Shown here piece after piece: positions 1 to 7,353 of a stretch of 26,088 nucleotides of DNA. The stretch is taken from NCBI GenBank assembly GCA_902795675.1, contig CADBLZ010000023.1, forward strand, positions 1 through 26,088, given 5' to 3'. This DNA comes from an uncultured Erysipelotrichaceae bacterium (GTDB lineage Bacteria; Bacillota_I; Bacilli_A; RF39; UBA660). Within the stretch, counting starts at the first letter, position 1. Each line of letters opens with the position of its first letter. Under the pieces are notes generated by a model. The model saw only the letters and a list, made by a program, of their open reading frames with translations. It was not told the origin of the DNA and searched no databases. The position numbers and the translations under genes were made by a program.

Positions 1-594
1 CAAGATGTTAACCTATCTACAAGACCAGTTTATGCTGATCCATTTACAAAAGTAGTAATTGTTAATGCTGGTGCTTCTCTATATGATGATACTGAAAAGA
101 TATCATTCATAAGAGAACTAGAAAGCTTCGATGTATGTGAAGTATATAACGAAACTGATACAGTATACGAAATCAAAACATCTGAAGGTCCTGCTTTCGT
201 AGATAAAGCAGATTGCCAAGTTATTGAAGATAATACATTCGTAGTCGTTGACCTATCTGATCAAGACTTAATTGTATATTCAGATAACCAAGTAGCTATG
301 ACTACAAAAGTAGTTACTGGTAAACCTAGTACTCCAACAAATGAAGGTGACTTTAGATGTCGTGCCGATGTTAACGATGCTTACCTAATGGGTGGAGCTA
401 GATCTAAAAAATTCAACGGTTTCGATGGTGGTATCGGCTTACATGACGCTGATAACTGGCGTAAACCAGATGAATACGGTGGAGAAACATATTTAACTAA
501 TGGTTCTCACGGTTGTGTTAACATGCCATTAGATAAAACATTAGAATTAGATCCTTACGTTGAAGAAGGAACTAGAGTATTAGTAAAGAGATAG
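1..594 (+). CDS. L,D-transpeptidase (YkuD domain), C-terminal part
   Basis: The reading frame is open from the first base, so the 5' part lies outside the window; 197 residues are visible. The first ~75 look like a small beta-rich, SH3-like wall-binding region. The YkuD catalytic domain follows from about residue 78, with the substrate-binding strand leading to VTGKPSTPTNEG. Then come GLHD (His at visible residue 148) and the hallmark SHGCVNMP, with the nucleophilic Cys at bases 514-516. Enzymes of this family form 3-3 peptidoglycan cross-links or attach proteins to the wall, acting outside the membrane on tetrapeptide stems. The gene ends in TAG inside a terminator hairpin, so it is the last of its unit. 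The family is certain; the precise substrate is not visible. Confidence 0.93.
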   Translation, partial: QDVNLSTRPVYADPFTKVVIVNAGASLYDDTEKISFIRELESFDVCEVYNETDTVYEIKTSEGPAFVDKADCQVIEDNTFVVVDLSDQDLIVYSDNQVAMTTKVVTGKPSTPTNEGDFRCRADVNDAYLMGGARSKKFNGFDGGIGLHDADNWRKPDEYGGETYLTNGSHGCVNMPLDKTLELDPYVEEGTRVLVKR

Positions 595-610
595 AAATAT
601 CTCTTTTTTA
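585..610 (+). terminator. Rho-independent terminator of the L,D-transpeptidase
   Basis: Perfect 9-bp stem AAAGAGATA / TATCTCTTT (585-593, 598-606) with a GAAA loop, then a T-run. The left arm is made of the last codons (K-R) and most of the TAG stop. Confidence 0.85.
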
Positions 611-651
611 GTGTAAATAAAATGTTATAACTTATCACATTAATTAATACT

Positions 652-662
652 TATGATAGAAT
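652..662 (+). promoter_or_regulatory. Extended -10 promoter of the ATP-grasp gene
   Basis: TATGA followed by TAGAAT (657-662) gives a TGn extended -10; no good -35 is seen. The predicted start (about 669) coincides with the GGTGAT Shine-Dalgarno at 669-674, so the leader would be only ~10 nt. Confidence 0.5.
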
Positions 663-678
663 TAAATTGGTGATATAT

Positions 679-1677
679 ATGGCTTTTTATTCATACATTT
701 TTAGTGCCAATTACAAAGGCTTTAAAGAAAAACTAAAAGCTAAAGCTAAACAATATAACAAATCATATCCGTTACTACTAATTGACACATATTACAGTAT
801 CTTAAGATATGGTGTTGGTTTAACTGATTATTTAAATTATCAATTCTATTTAAAGAAACATAATGAGAAGAAAGAATATGCTGGTATTAAAATACAAAAT
901 ACATTCTATGAAACAGTATCTCCTTCTCAATACAAAACAAGATATACTATAAAACCATCTTTCTTAGAAGATTTTAAAGAATATACTAAAAGAGATTTCA
1001 TCGTACCAGAAAATGTAACTAAAGAAGAATTTAAGAAATACTTAAAGAAGCATGATACATTCATGAGTAAACCATATGATGGTTTAGGTGGTGCTGATGT
1101 TAAAAAAGTTCATACTAAAGATATCAAAGATATTGATGCTTACTATGACGAATGTGTTAAAAACAGAATCTTCCTAGAAGATCTAGTAGTTCAACACGAT
1201 AAACTAAACGAACTATGTCCTACTTCATGTAATACAATACGTATTATTACATTTAACAATAATGGTAAACCTGAAATACTATGGGCTGGTTTAAGAATTG
1301 GTAATGGTGTTAATGCTGTAGATAACTTCCATGCTGGTGGAATGGCTTGTGAAATTGATTTAGAAACAGGTAAACTAATTGGTAATGCTCTAGATAAAGA
1401 CTTAAATGAATATGAAACTCATCCATTAACACACGTTAAGTTTGATGGATTCCAAATACCTTTATTTGATGAAGTAAAGGAAACTGTTAAAAAAGCTTCT
1501 CTTGAATCAGATAAAATACTAGTAGTTGGTTGGGACGTATCAGTTACAAATAATGGTCCTGTAATCATTGAAGGTAACCGTCGCCCAGGCTTCGATTTAA
1601 CGCAAGTTTGTTCACATCGTGGAAGAATGGATATTATAAGACACGTTCTAGAAGAATATAGAAAAAACAATAAGTAA
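679..1677 (+). CDS. Sugar-transfer-associated ATP-grasp protein
   Basis: 332 residues, starting at ATG 679 placed 4 nt after GGTGAT; an in-frame TTG and GTG upstream sit in or before that ribosome site. The N-terminal third is lysine-rich and helical. The C-terminal two thirds resemble the ATPgrasp_ST family. Visible features are a glycine-rich KPYDGLGGADV loop, LEDLVVQ, the SCNTIRIITF segment, an NFHAGGMACEID stretch and the late VGWDVSVTNNGPVIIEGNRRPG, whose Asp, Glu and Asn fit Mg-ATP ligands of the ATP-grasp fold. Such proteins are found in capsule and teichoic-type polysaccharide loci and are thought to ligate or modify sugar-linked groups; the exact reaction is not established. A glycosyltransferase follows under its own promoter, in keeping with a surface-glycan role. 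Confidence 0.82.
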   Translation: MAFYSYIFSANYKGFKEKLKAKAKQYNKSYPLLLIDTYYSILRYGVGLTDYLNYQFYLKKHNEKKEYAGIKIQNTFYETVSPSQYKTRYTIKPSFLEDFKEYTKRDFIVPENVTKEEFKKYLKKHDTFMSKPYDGLGGADVKKVHTKDIKDIDAYYDECVKNRIFLEDLVVQHDKLNELCPTSCNTIRIITFNNNGKPEILWAGLRIGNGVNAVDNFHAGGMACEIDLETGKLIGNALDKDLNEYETHPLTHVKFDGFQIPLFDEVKETVKKASLESDKILVVGWDVSVTNNGPVIIEGNRRPGFDLTQVCSHRGRMDIIRHVLEEYRKNNK

Positions 1678-1693
1678 AACTTATTGTTTTTTT
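1662..1693 (+). terminator. Rho-independent terminator of the ATP-grasp gene
   Basis: 14-bp stem (1662-1675 with 1679-1692), AAA loop, right arm ending in TTTTTTT. The stop codon TAA (1675-1677) begins in the left arm, and the final N-N-K codons form part of it. Confidence 0.88.
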
Positions 1694-1698
1694 ATTCT

Positions 1699-1727
1699 TT
1701 GCACTTATTAGTAAATAATAATATAAT
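1699..1727 (+). promoter_or_regulatory. SigmaA promoter of the glycosyltransferase gene
   Basis: TTGCAC (1699-1704), 17-bp spacer, TATAAT (1722-1727). The predicted start at about 1734 is the first base of the AGGTGG Shine-Dalgarno. Confidence 0.75.
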
Positions 1728-1744
1728 TATAATAGGTGGAACGT

Positions 1745-2797
1745 ATGAAGAATATAGCATTTGTTACTAACAATCTAGCTCTAGGTGGAATACAGAAATC
1801 GCTAATAAATATTCTAAATATTATAGATTACAACGAATACAACGTTGATCTATATCTATTTAGTGACGAATTATTCTATCGTGATATATTGAACAAAAAT
1901 GTTCATATTATCTCATTAAATAAATACTTTGGTTTATTTAACTATCTACCATTCCGCATTAGTAATGCTATATGTCATAAAATAAATATTAGCAAATATT
2001 ATGATGTTGTTATAAATTATGATCCATCTACATTTAATACAACTGAATTATCATTAACATTAAATGCTAATAAATACGTCTTATATAATCATAATGACAT
2101 CAAAGAAATGAATAAACATAGCATAAAGATGTTATATCATGACCATATAACTAAATCTAAATACCATAAATATGATACTATCGTATCCGTTTCAGATGAA
2201 TCACTTAATTCCTTAAAAACATTTATTAAACTAAAAAAAGAATACCTAGTAATACCTAATATAATAAATACAACTGATATTCAAAATAAATGTCATGATA
2301 AACTAGGAATAAAGATTGATAATAAAAAATATAACTTAATATCTATGGGACGTTTAACATATCAAAAAGGTTTTGATATCTTAGTATATGATATGAAAGA
2401 ATTAATTAAGTTTCGTAAAGATATTCACTTATATATATTAGGTGAAGGAGAATATAAAGATACCTTAATTAAACTAATTGATAAGAATAATCTTAATGAT
2501 TACATAACTATTCTAAATAGTGATGACAATCCATATAAATACTTAAATCAAATGGATGGTTATATAACAGAATCAAGATATGAAGGTTGTTGTATATCTC
2601 TACTAGAAGCATATACCCTAGGTTTAGATATCATTGCTCCAGTATATCTAACTAGATATCTTCCATTAAAAATAGAAGTTCATAATAATATCTTAGAATA
2701 CCTAAAAACATGTTCTAAACCAACAAAAGAATTCCATAACTTAAATAGTTATAATAGAGACATTGTTGAAAAAATAGACAAATTAATAGAGAAGTAA
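1745..2797 (+). CDS. Glycosyltransferase, GT4-like (GT-B fold)
   Basis: 350 residues from ATG 1745, 5 nt after AGGTGG; the GTG at 1736 is part of the ribosome site and is not used. The N-terminal domain opens with a nucleotide-fold strand and a glycine loop (FVTNNLALGGIQKS), as in capsule and teichoic-acid glycosyltransferases. The C-terminal domain starts near SMGRLTYQKGFDIL and carries LGEGEY. The acceptor/donor motif ESRYEGCCISLLEA has the E-x7-E-like glutamates typical of retaining GT4 enzymes. It probably transfers a sugar from an NDP-sugar to a cytoplasmic, lipid-linked or polymer acceptor. The C-terminus is shorter than in many GT4 proteins but has a closing helix. It pairs functionally with the ATP-grasp gene upstream although each has its own promoter and terminator. 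Donor and acceptor sugars cannot be read from the sequence. Confidence 0.85.
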   Translation: MKNIAFVTNNLALGGIQKSLINILNIIDYNEYNVDLYLFSDELFYRDILNKNVHIISLNKYFGLFNYLPFRISNAICHKINISKYYDVVINYDPSTFNTTELSLTLNANKYVLYNHNDIKEMNKHSIKMLYHDHITKSKYHKYDTIVSVSDESLNSLKTFIKLKKEYLVIPNIINTTDIQNKCHDKLGIKIDNKKYNLISMGRLTYQKGFDILVYDMKELIKFRKDIHLYILGEGEYKDTLIKLIDKNNLNDYITILNSDDNPYKYLNQMDGYITESRYEGCCISLLEAYTLGLDIIAPVYLTRYLPLKIEVHNNILEYLKTCSKPTKEFHNLNSYNRDIVEKIDKLIEK

Positions 2798-2817
2798 TAA
2801 ATTACTTCTCTTTTATT
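2788..2817 (+). terminator. Terminator between convergent genes
   Basis: 10-bp stem AGAGAAGTAA / TTACTTCTCT with loop TAAA, then TTTTATT. The glycosyltransferase stop TAA (2795-2797) is inside the left arm. The same hairpin forms on the - strand for the 449-residue gene, but the T-tract there is poor. Confidence 0.8.
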
Positions 2818-4165
2818 ATGCAGCTCTTAAGAATCTATAATCACTATCGTATTTAACTTTATCAAACATAGCTTCTTCATTAAATACTTTATGACATATT
2901 TCTCTTAAATATAACTCAACATCTCTAGGTTCAGCTTTATAACCATACTTATTATAAACAAGCTTACAGAAGATTTCTTGAATTCTAGTAAAATCTCTAA
3001 TAAAGTGATTACTTCTACTTACAAAAGCATCATCTTTAAGAATAATCTCTAATTCACGATATAAATTAACTACTTCATCAATAGATAAGTATTGTGTTAA
3101 TTCTTCAATATCTTCTTCTCTTCTATTTAATACTTCATACATATTACTCTTGATTTGATTACAAGTAATAGTATTTAAAGCATTAACAATATCATTACGA
3201 GAAGGAATTAAAGTTTTAATATTCTTAAAATATAAACTTCTCATTCTTAGTTTATCATTATCACTCTTAAATATATTAGTAATATATTTAGGTAACATTT
3301 CTACTTTCTCAGTAAATGAATCAAATATCTTATCATATTCATCTAATAAAGTACTTCCTCCATAAGTATTAATTACTTCATAAGGAACACCATTATTCAT
3401 AAATAATTCATTATATAATTGGTTAAGTACAAGACTACTAATTTTATAGTATTCATCTAAATCATATTTAATATCGATAGATTGAACTAAGTTTTTTCTC
3501 ATTCTTCTTTTTAAATCAAATACTTTAGTTAAATACTCTCTTTTAACAGCTTCTCTATTATTGATACTTTCATTAGAATCAAATATTAAATCATGATTAT
3601 TATTTAAAGCTTCATAGAATAAATCTGGTTTAGCTTTACTCTTAGGTAGATCAACTACTTCTTCTCTCTTCTTAGCTCTATTTAAATCTTGGAAGATCTT
3701 TAAATAATCGTTATTAATATTATTAACAGCTGCTTTATAATTAATACTTCTTGTTAATAATTTATCTACTTCAATATACTTCTTAATGTAATTTTTTAAG
3801 ATAGTACTAATTGAATCACTATCACTTAGTTTAATTAATTCATCAATATTATTGATATCATATTGAGCACATAAATCAATTAATTTCTTTTTAAGATTAA
3901 CGTTTAATAAAGATATTAAATGATTATTATCAATCTTTTTCTCTTTACTAGATACTTTATCTAATAGATTAAATAAGTTATTATAAACATTCTTCTTTAT
4001 TGTCTTAGTTGTCTTCTCATCTTTATATCTATCAAAATCCATTTTTATTCTTTTAGCATAGAATTCAGATATATTACTTATAGTAGATATTATATAGTCT
4101 ATGGAATTACCAAGAACTATTAATAATTTACTATATGAAGCATTATCAATTTGTCTCACTTTCAT
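2816..4165 (-). CDS. Uncharacterised helical protein, 449 residues
   Basis: I do not recognise this protein. It starts at ATG 4165, 5 nt after a strong AGGTGAT site. It has no signal peptide and no membrane segment. The composition is rich in Lys, Asp, Glu, Asn, Ile and Leu with few Gly or Pro, so it should be almost wholly alpha-helical and cytoplasmic. A lysine-rich break with KKREEVVDLPKSKAK lies around residues 165-180 and may separate two helical halves. The second half has a short YGGSTLLDEYDKIFDSF stretch and ends ...YRFLRAA. No catalytic motif is evident. It is monocistronic, with its own extended -10 promoter, and converges on the glycosyltransferase gene. A structural or scaffold role is possible but unsupported. 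Confidence 0.85.
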   Translation of the reverse strand: MKVRQIDNASYSKLLIVLGNSIDYIISTISNISEFYAKRIKMDFDRYKDEKTTKTIKKNVYNNLFNLLDKVSSKEKKIDNNHLISLLNVNLKKKLIDLCAQYDINNIDELIKLSDSDSISTILKNYIKKYIEVDKLLTRSINYKAAVNNINNDYLKIFQDLNRAKKREEVVDLPKSKAKPDLFYEALNNNHDLIFDSNESINNREAVKREYLTKVFDLKRRMRKNLVQSIDIKYDLDEYYKISSLVLNQLYNELFMNNGVPYEVINTYGGSTLLDEYDKIFDSFTEKVEMLPKYITNIFKSDNDKLRMRSLYFKNIKTLIPSRNDIVNALNTITCNQIKSNMYEVLNRREEDIEELTQYLSIDEVVNLYRELEIILKDDAFVSRSNHFIRDFTRIQEIFCKLVYNKYGYKAEPRDVELYLREICHKVFNEEAMFDKVKYDSDYRFLRAA

Positions 4166-4184
4166 AGACTATCACCTATACTAA

Positions 4185-4193
4185 ATAATAACA
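4185..4193 (-). promoter_or_regulatory. Extended -10 promoter of the 449-residue gene
   Basis: On the - strand TGT precedes TATTAT (4190-4185). The predicted start at about 4178 is next to the AGGTGAT site (4177-4171). No -35 is evident. Confidence 0.55.
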
Positions 4194-4227
4194 TATTATT
4201 CAATTTAATAAAAGATACTAGAAGCAT

Positions 4228-4256
4228 AAAAAAAGATGAATTTCTATTCATCTTTT
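4228..4256 (-). terminator. Terminator of the 321-residue membrane protein gene
   Basis: 11-bp stem AAAAGATGAAT / ATTCATCTTTT (4231-4241 with 4246-4256), 4-nt loop, T-run on the - strand. It overlaps two bases of the TAA stop. Confidence 0.85.
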
Positions 4257-5220
4257 ATATTTCTAATAAATCAGGTTTAATTACTTTAACTACCTTATTC
4301 TCGCCATTAACAAACATAACAGCATCAAACGCTAAGTTCATACCTTCATACTTAAATTGAGTATAATCAATACAAGTATTACCAGCATCTCCACAAGTAT
4401 AAGATACTCTAATTAAGTAACAATCTTGATAAATCATACCATCATACTTACGACGAGCATAATTATTTAATAGTTCTACTTGGAAATGTTTTAAGTTAGC
4501 GTCATCTGCAATAGCAGTATTAACAAAGTATTCCCTTAATTGTGTTTTGTAATCTTCAACTATTTCATCATACTTCTTACCTGAAGTTCTGAATGTTTCA
4601 ACATTAACAACTTCATTAGCTCTACTTAGTGTTAAATATAACTTATATGTTGTTTCATCATCTTGTTCTTTGAATCTATTTATAATACAGTTAGAACCAT
4701 CAGTACACTTAATAGTTGTATCAGCATAATAAACAATTTGTTGATTATCTATTTCTTCATCTAATTCTAATTCATTAAATTCAATATCTACTAAATTAAC
4801 TTTATCAATGTATTTATTATTAATTAAATAAGATTTTAGATTATTCTTAATAATATCAGAATACTTAGTTAATGTATTATCAGTACAACTCTTAGTTTGA
4901 ACACCTTCTAAATAAGTTGTTCCATCATCACATTTAGTAAATACATAACCTAATCCTTGATAAGAGTAACCATTTTCTATTTTCTTCTTAATAGCTATGA
5001 AAGGAGCTTTATCAAAGAATTTAACTCTGACAAAGTCAGAAACTGGTATAGCAAGTATTACTAAAACAAGAATAGCAAGTAGTGTCATTCTTGTATGTTG
5101 TCTTCTCATTGCTTTATAAGCTTTCTCTACTTCTTCTCTATTACTAACGTTAACACCGTACATTACATTATCATATCTTTGTTTATTAGGGACCATCATT
5201 GGGTTCTTTTTGTTGTCCAT
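4255..5220 (-). CDS. Single-pass membrane protein with cysteine-rich outer domain, unknown
   Basis: 321 residues starting at ATG 5220 after AGGTGAG. Residues 1-43 are polar and end in basic KAMRRQHTR; about residues 45-62 form one hydrophobic helix (TLLAILVLVILAIPV). This predicts an N-in signal anchor with some 255 residues outside. The outer part is mixed alpha/beta and has seven cysteines, several in close pairs with acidic turns between them (for example KCTDGSNC and TCGDAGNTC), which suggests disulfides. It ends VNGENKVVKVIKPDLLEI, like a beta-strand edge. I do not recognise the family. It is monocistronic, between its own promoter and terminator. A surface or wall-associated role is inferred from topology only. 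Confidence 0.85.
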   Translation of the reverse strand: MDNKKNPMMVPNKQRYDNVMYGVNVSNREEVEKAYKAMRRQHTRMTLLAILVLVILAIPVSDFVRVKFFDKAPFIAIKKKIENGYSYQGLGYVFTKCDDGTTYLEGVQTKSCTDNTLTKYSDIIKNNLKSYLINNKYIDKVNLVDIEFNELELDEEIDNQQIVYYADTTIKCTDGSNCIINRFKEQDDETTYKLYLTLSRANEVVNVETFRTSGKKYDEIVEDYKTQLREYFVNTAIADDANLKHFQVELLNNYARRKYDGMIYQDCYLIRVSYTCGDAGNTCIDYTQFKYEGMNLAFDAVMFVNGENKVVKVIKPDLLEI

Positions 5221-5244
5221 TATATCTCACCTATTCTAGAGAAT

Positions 5245-5253
5245 ATTATAACA
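5245..5253 (-). promoter_or_regulatory. Extended -10 promoter of the 321-residue gene
   Basis: TGT plus perfect TATAAT (5250-5245, - strand). It directly follows the T-tract of the preceding terminator (TTTTTTATG), so the terminator supplies the would-be spacer and -35 region. Confidence 0.7.
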
Positions 5254-5254
5254 T

Positions 5255-5283
5255 AAAAAAAGAAGATATCATTATCTTCTTTT
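5255..5283 (-). terminator. Terminator of the cysS-yugP-like unit
   Basis: Stem AGAAGATA / TATCTTCT (5261-5268 with 5273-5280), extendable through flanking A/T, loop TCAT, then six or more T on the - strand. The last codons (K-R-R-stop) form the left arm. Confidence 0.87.
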
Positions 5284-5937
5284 ATTAATTTCATTAACTA
5301 TATAGTAATATAAGTTTACTAAATCAATAGCAATACCACCTAAGTTAATAATTGAATAAGATTGTAATAAGATATTTAATTCTTTTAATTCTTGATCAGT
5401 ACATATATTTAAATTCTTAATATTAGCCATTGCTTTCTTATTAGCATCTAATTCTACTGGAATTATAGCTGCATCAGCAATAATACCTAATAGTAAGATA
5501 GCTGCTGATAAAGATAAACCATTATCTAATCCTAGTACTAAAGATACTAAGAATAAAATATAAGCCATAAAGTTAGCAAATCTAACTAAAGGATAAATAA
5601 CTTCTCTAAGTTTAATTAAATTATCTTGTTCTTTATCTTGAATAGCATGTCCAGCTTGATGAGCACTAATACCAACACTACTAATACTAGCATTATGATA
5701 TACATCAGTTGATAACTTAATTACTTTTTGACCACTTTCATATGTATCACTTAAATTACCTTTAGTTTCAATAACATACATACTAGCTAAACCATTAGCC
5801 ATTAGTATTTCTCTAGCTGTATCTAAACCAGTCTTATTAGAAGTAACAGTAGCATTCTTATACTTCTTATAAATACTCATAACATAAAAATAACAACATA
5901 CACTAATAACAATTATTAAAAAATAAATTACTACCAT
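5272..5937 (-). CDS. YugP-like membrane metalloprotease homologue, probably inactive
   Basis: 221 residues, close to the usual length of the YugP/Zn-dependent membrane protease family (PF04298). An N-terminal hydrophobic helix (about 2-19) is followed by the family's TGLDTAREILMANGL segment. The zinc-site region, about 82-100, and two or three C-terminal membrane helices follow, with PVELDANKKAM (160-170) matching the family's third-ligand region. The odd point is that the HExxH site reads H93-Q94-A-G-H97: the codon at 5658-5656 is CAA, so the catalytic Glu is Gln. The conserved DHYDP upstream reads DTYES (64-68), losing its His. The gene starts one base after the cysS stop and has only a weak ribosome site, so it is probably translationally coupled. 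A binding or scaffold role is more likely than proteolysis. Confidence 0.85.
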   Translation of the reverse strand: MVVIYFLIIVISVCCYFYVMSIYKKYKNATVTSNKTGLDTAREILMANGLASMYVIETKGNLSDTYESGQKVIKLSTDVYHNASISSVGISAHQAGHAIQDKEQDNLIKLREVIYPLVRFANFMAYILFLVSLVLGLDNGLSLSAAILLLGIIADAAIIPVELDANKKAMANIKNLNICTDQELKELNILLQSYSIINLGGIAIDLVNLYYYIVNEINKRR

Positions 5938-5938
5938 C

Positions 5939-7249
5939 TTAAATAATACCCTTCTCCATTAAAACATTTCTATATTTATCAGCAGATTCAAAGTCTTTAT
6001 TATTTCTAGCTTCAATCCATTTATTATAAGTTTCTTTATCTTCATCAGATAATGTTACTTTATTATAAACTAAACCTAAAACATAATTAACTAATTGGAT
6101 CTTATCATATGTTTCAATAAAATCTTCTTTACTTCTAATCTTATTATTTAATTCTTTAACTAAATCTAATAAATAAGTAATTAAATTAGGAGTATCCATA
6201 TCATTATCCATAATTTCATTAATCTTATCATCATGAGTTAATTTACCAGTCTCTAAATTATTTAGAGCAATTTGTAAATCAGCTTGTTTAAGAGCATTTT
6301 TAACCTTATCATCAATTGTTATGCACTCTTTAAATAAAGTTTCCGTAAAATCAATTGGTGTTCTATATCCAGACTTAAGTATGCTTAAACGAATTACATT
6401 AGCAGGATACTTAGCAATTAAATCTTTAACTAAGATAAAATTACCTAAAGACTTACTCATCTTAACACCATTAACCATTACATGACCATTATGCATCCAG
6501 TAATTAGCTAAAGGTGAACCACTATGTGCTTTACTTTGGGCTATTTCATTTTCATGATGTGGGAATTTTAAATCTACTCCTCCTCCATGAATATCTATTT
6601 TATTACCAAATATCTTATTAATCATAACAACACACTCAGTGTGCCATCCTGGTCTTCCTTCACCAAATGGTGAATCCCAAGTAATACCTTCTCCTGTTTT
6701 CTTCCATAAAACAAAGTCATAAGGGTTTTCCTTATTATCAGAAACATCTATTCTATTTCCATAAGCAAGATCTTCTTTTACTTGACCACTTAATGCACCA
6801 TAGTCAGATACTTTATCTACTCTAAAGTAAACATCATCGCCAACTTGATAAGCTGCCCCTTTATCCATTAAATCTTGAATAAATTGAATTATTTCATCCA
6901 TAGTCTCAGTAACTCTTGGACGATAATCAATATCTAAGCAGTTAAGAGCTTTAACATCATTTAAGTAAATTTCAATAAACTTATCAGTTAATTCTTTTTC
7001 ACTAATACCTTCTTCTTTAGCTGCTTTAATGATCTTATCATCTACATCAGTAAAATTAGAAGCATATTTAACATCGTATCCACTATATTTAAAATATCTA
7101 TAAACAGTATCAAAGACAATTACGGGACACATGTTACCAACGTGTGCATAACTGTATACTGTTGGACCACACACGTACATATTGATTTTTCCATCATTAA
7201 TTGGAACAAATTCTTCGACTTTACCACCTAAAGTATTATATATTTTCAT
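5939..7249 (-). CDS. cysS: Cysteinyl-tRNA synthetase
   Basis: 436 residues. The start chosen is ATG 7249, 6 nt after AGGAAG; an in-frame ATG 18 nt upstream lies before this site. It charges tRNA-Cys with cysteine in the cytoplasm. Class I signatures are complete: HVGN at 36-39 (HIGH motif) and KMSKS at 263-267. The zinc ligands that select cysteine, C27, C206, H231 and E235, have the spacing of the E. coli enzyme. The C-terminal helical end (ESADKYRNVLMEKGII) is typical. It is somewhat shorter than the E. coli protein (461). It is the first gene of a two-gene unit with the YugP-like gene. No T-box leader is present in the 5' gap, which is unlike many Bacillota aminoacyl-tRNA synthetase genes. 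Confidence 0.97.
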   Translation of the reverse strand: MKIYNTLGGKVEEFVPINDGKINMYVCGPTVYSYAHVGNMCPVIVFDTVYRYFKYSGYDVKYASNFTDVDDKIIKAAKEEGISEKELTDKFIEIYLNDVKALNCLDIDYRPRVTETMDEIIQFIQDLMDKGAAYQVGDDVYFRVDKVSDYGALSGQVKEDLAYGNRIDVSDNKENPYDFVLWKKTGEGITWDSPFGEGRPGWHTECVVMINKIFGNKIDIHGGGVDLKFPHHENEIAQSKAHSGSPLANYWMHNGHVMVNGVKMSKSLGNFILVKDLIAKYPANVIRLSILKSGYRTPIDFTETLFKECITIDDKVKNALKQADLQIALNNLETGKLTHDDKINEIMDNDMDTPNLITYLLDLVKELNNKIRSKEDFIETYDKIQLVNYVLGLVYNKVTLSDEDKETYNKWIEARNNKDFESADKYRNVLMEKGII

Positions 7250-7285
7250 AACATATCTTCCTTTCATTAATCTTTAAGTAACTTT

Positions 7286-7294
7286 ATATTAACA
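7286..7294 (-). promoter_or_regulatory. Possible extended -10 promoter of cysS
   Basis: TGT plus TAATAT (7291-7286, - strand), with the same TTTTTATG context as other promoters here. The hexamer is imperfect and the leader is about 30 nt. Confidence 0.4.
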
Positions 7295-7325
7295 TAAAAA
7301 TTAAAACTATTAAATAATAACAAAA

Positions 7326-7353
7326 TAAAAAAGTGATTTAAAATCACTTTTTA
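7326..7353 (-). terminator. Terminator of the transporter gene
   Basis: Stem AAAAAGTGATT / AATCACTTTTT (7328-7338 with 7342-7352) and short loop, immediately after the TAA stop on the - strand. Confidence 0.83.

Noticed and set aside
4151..4360. Open frame of 69 codons on the + strand
   Set aside because: It runs across the promoter and terminator region of two - strand genes, has no ribosome site and gives a low-complexity protein; it is an antisense shadow.
7250..7353. T-box or other riboswitch upstream of cysS
   Set aside because: The gap is only 104 nt including the upstream terminator; no specifier stem or T-box core is visible.
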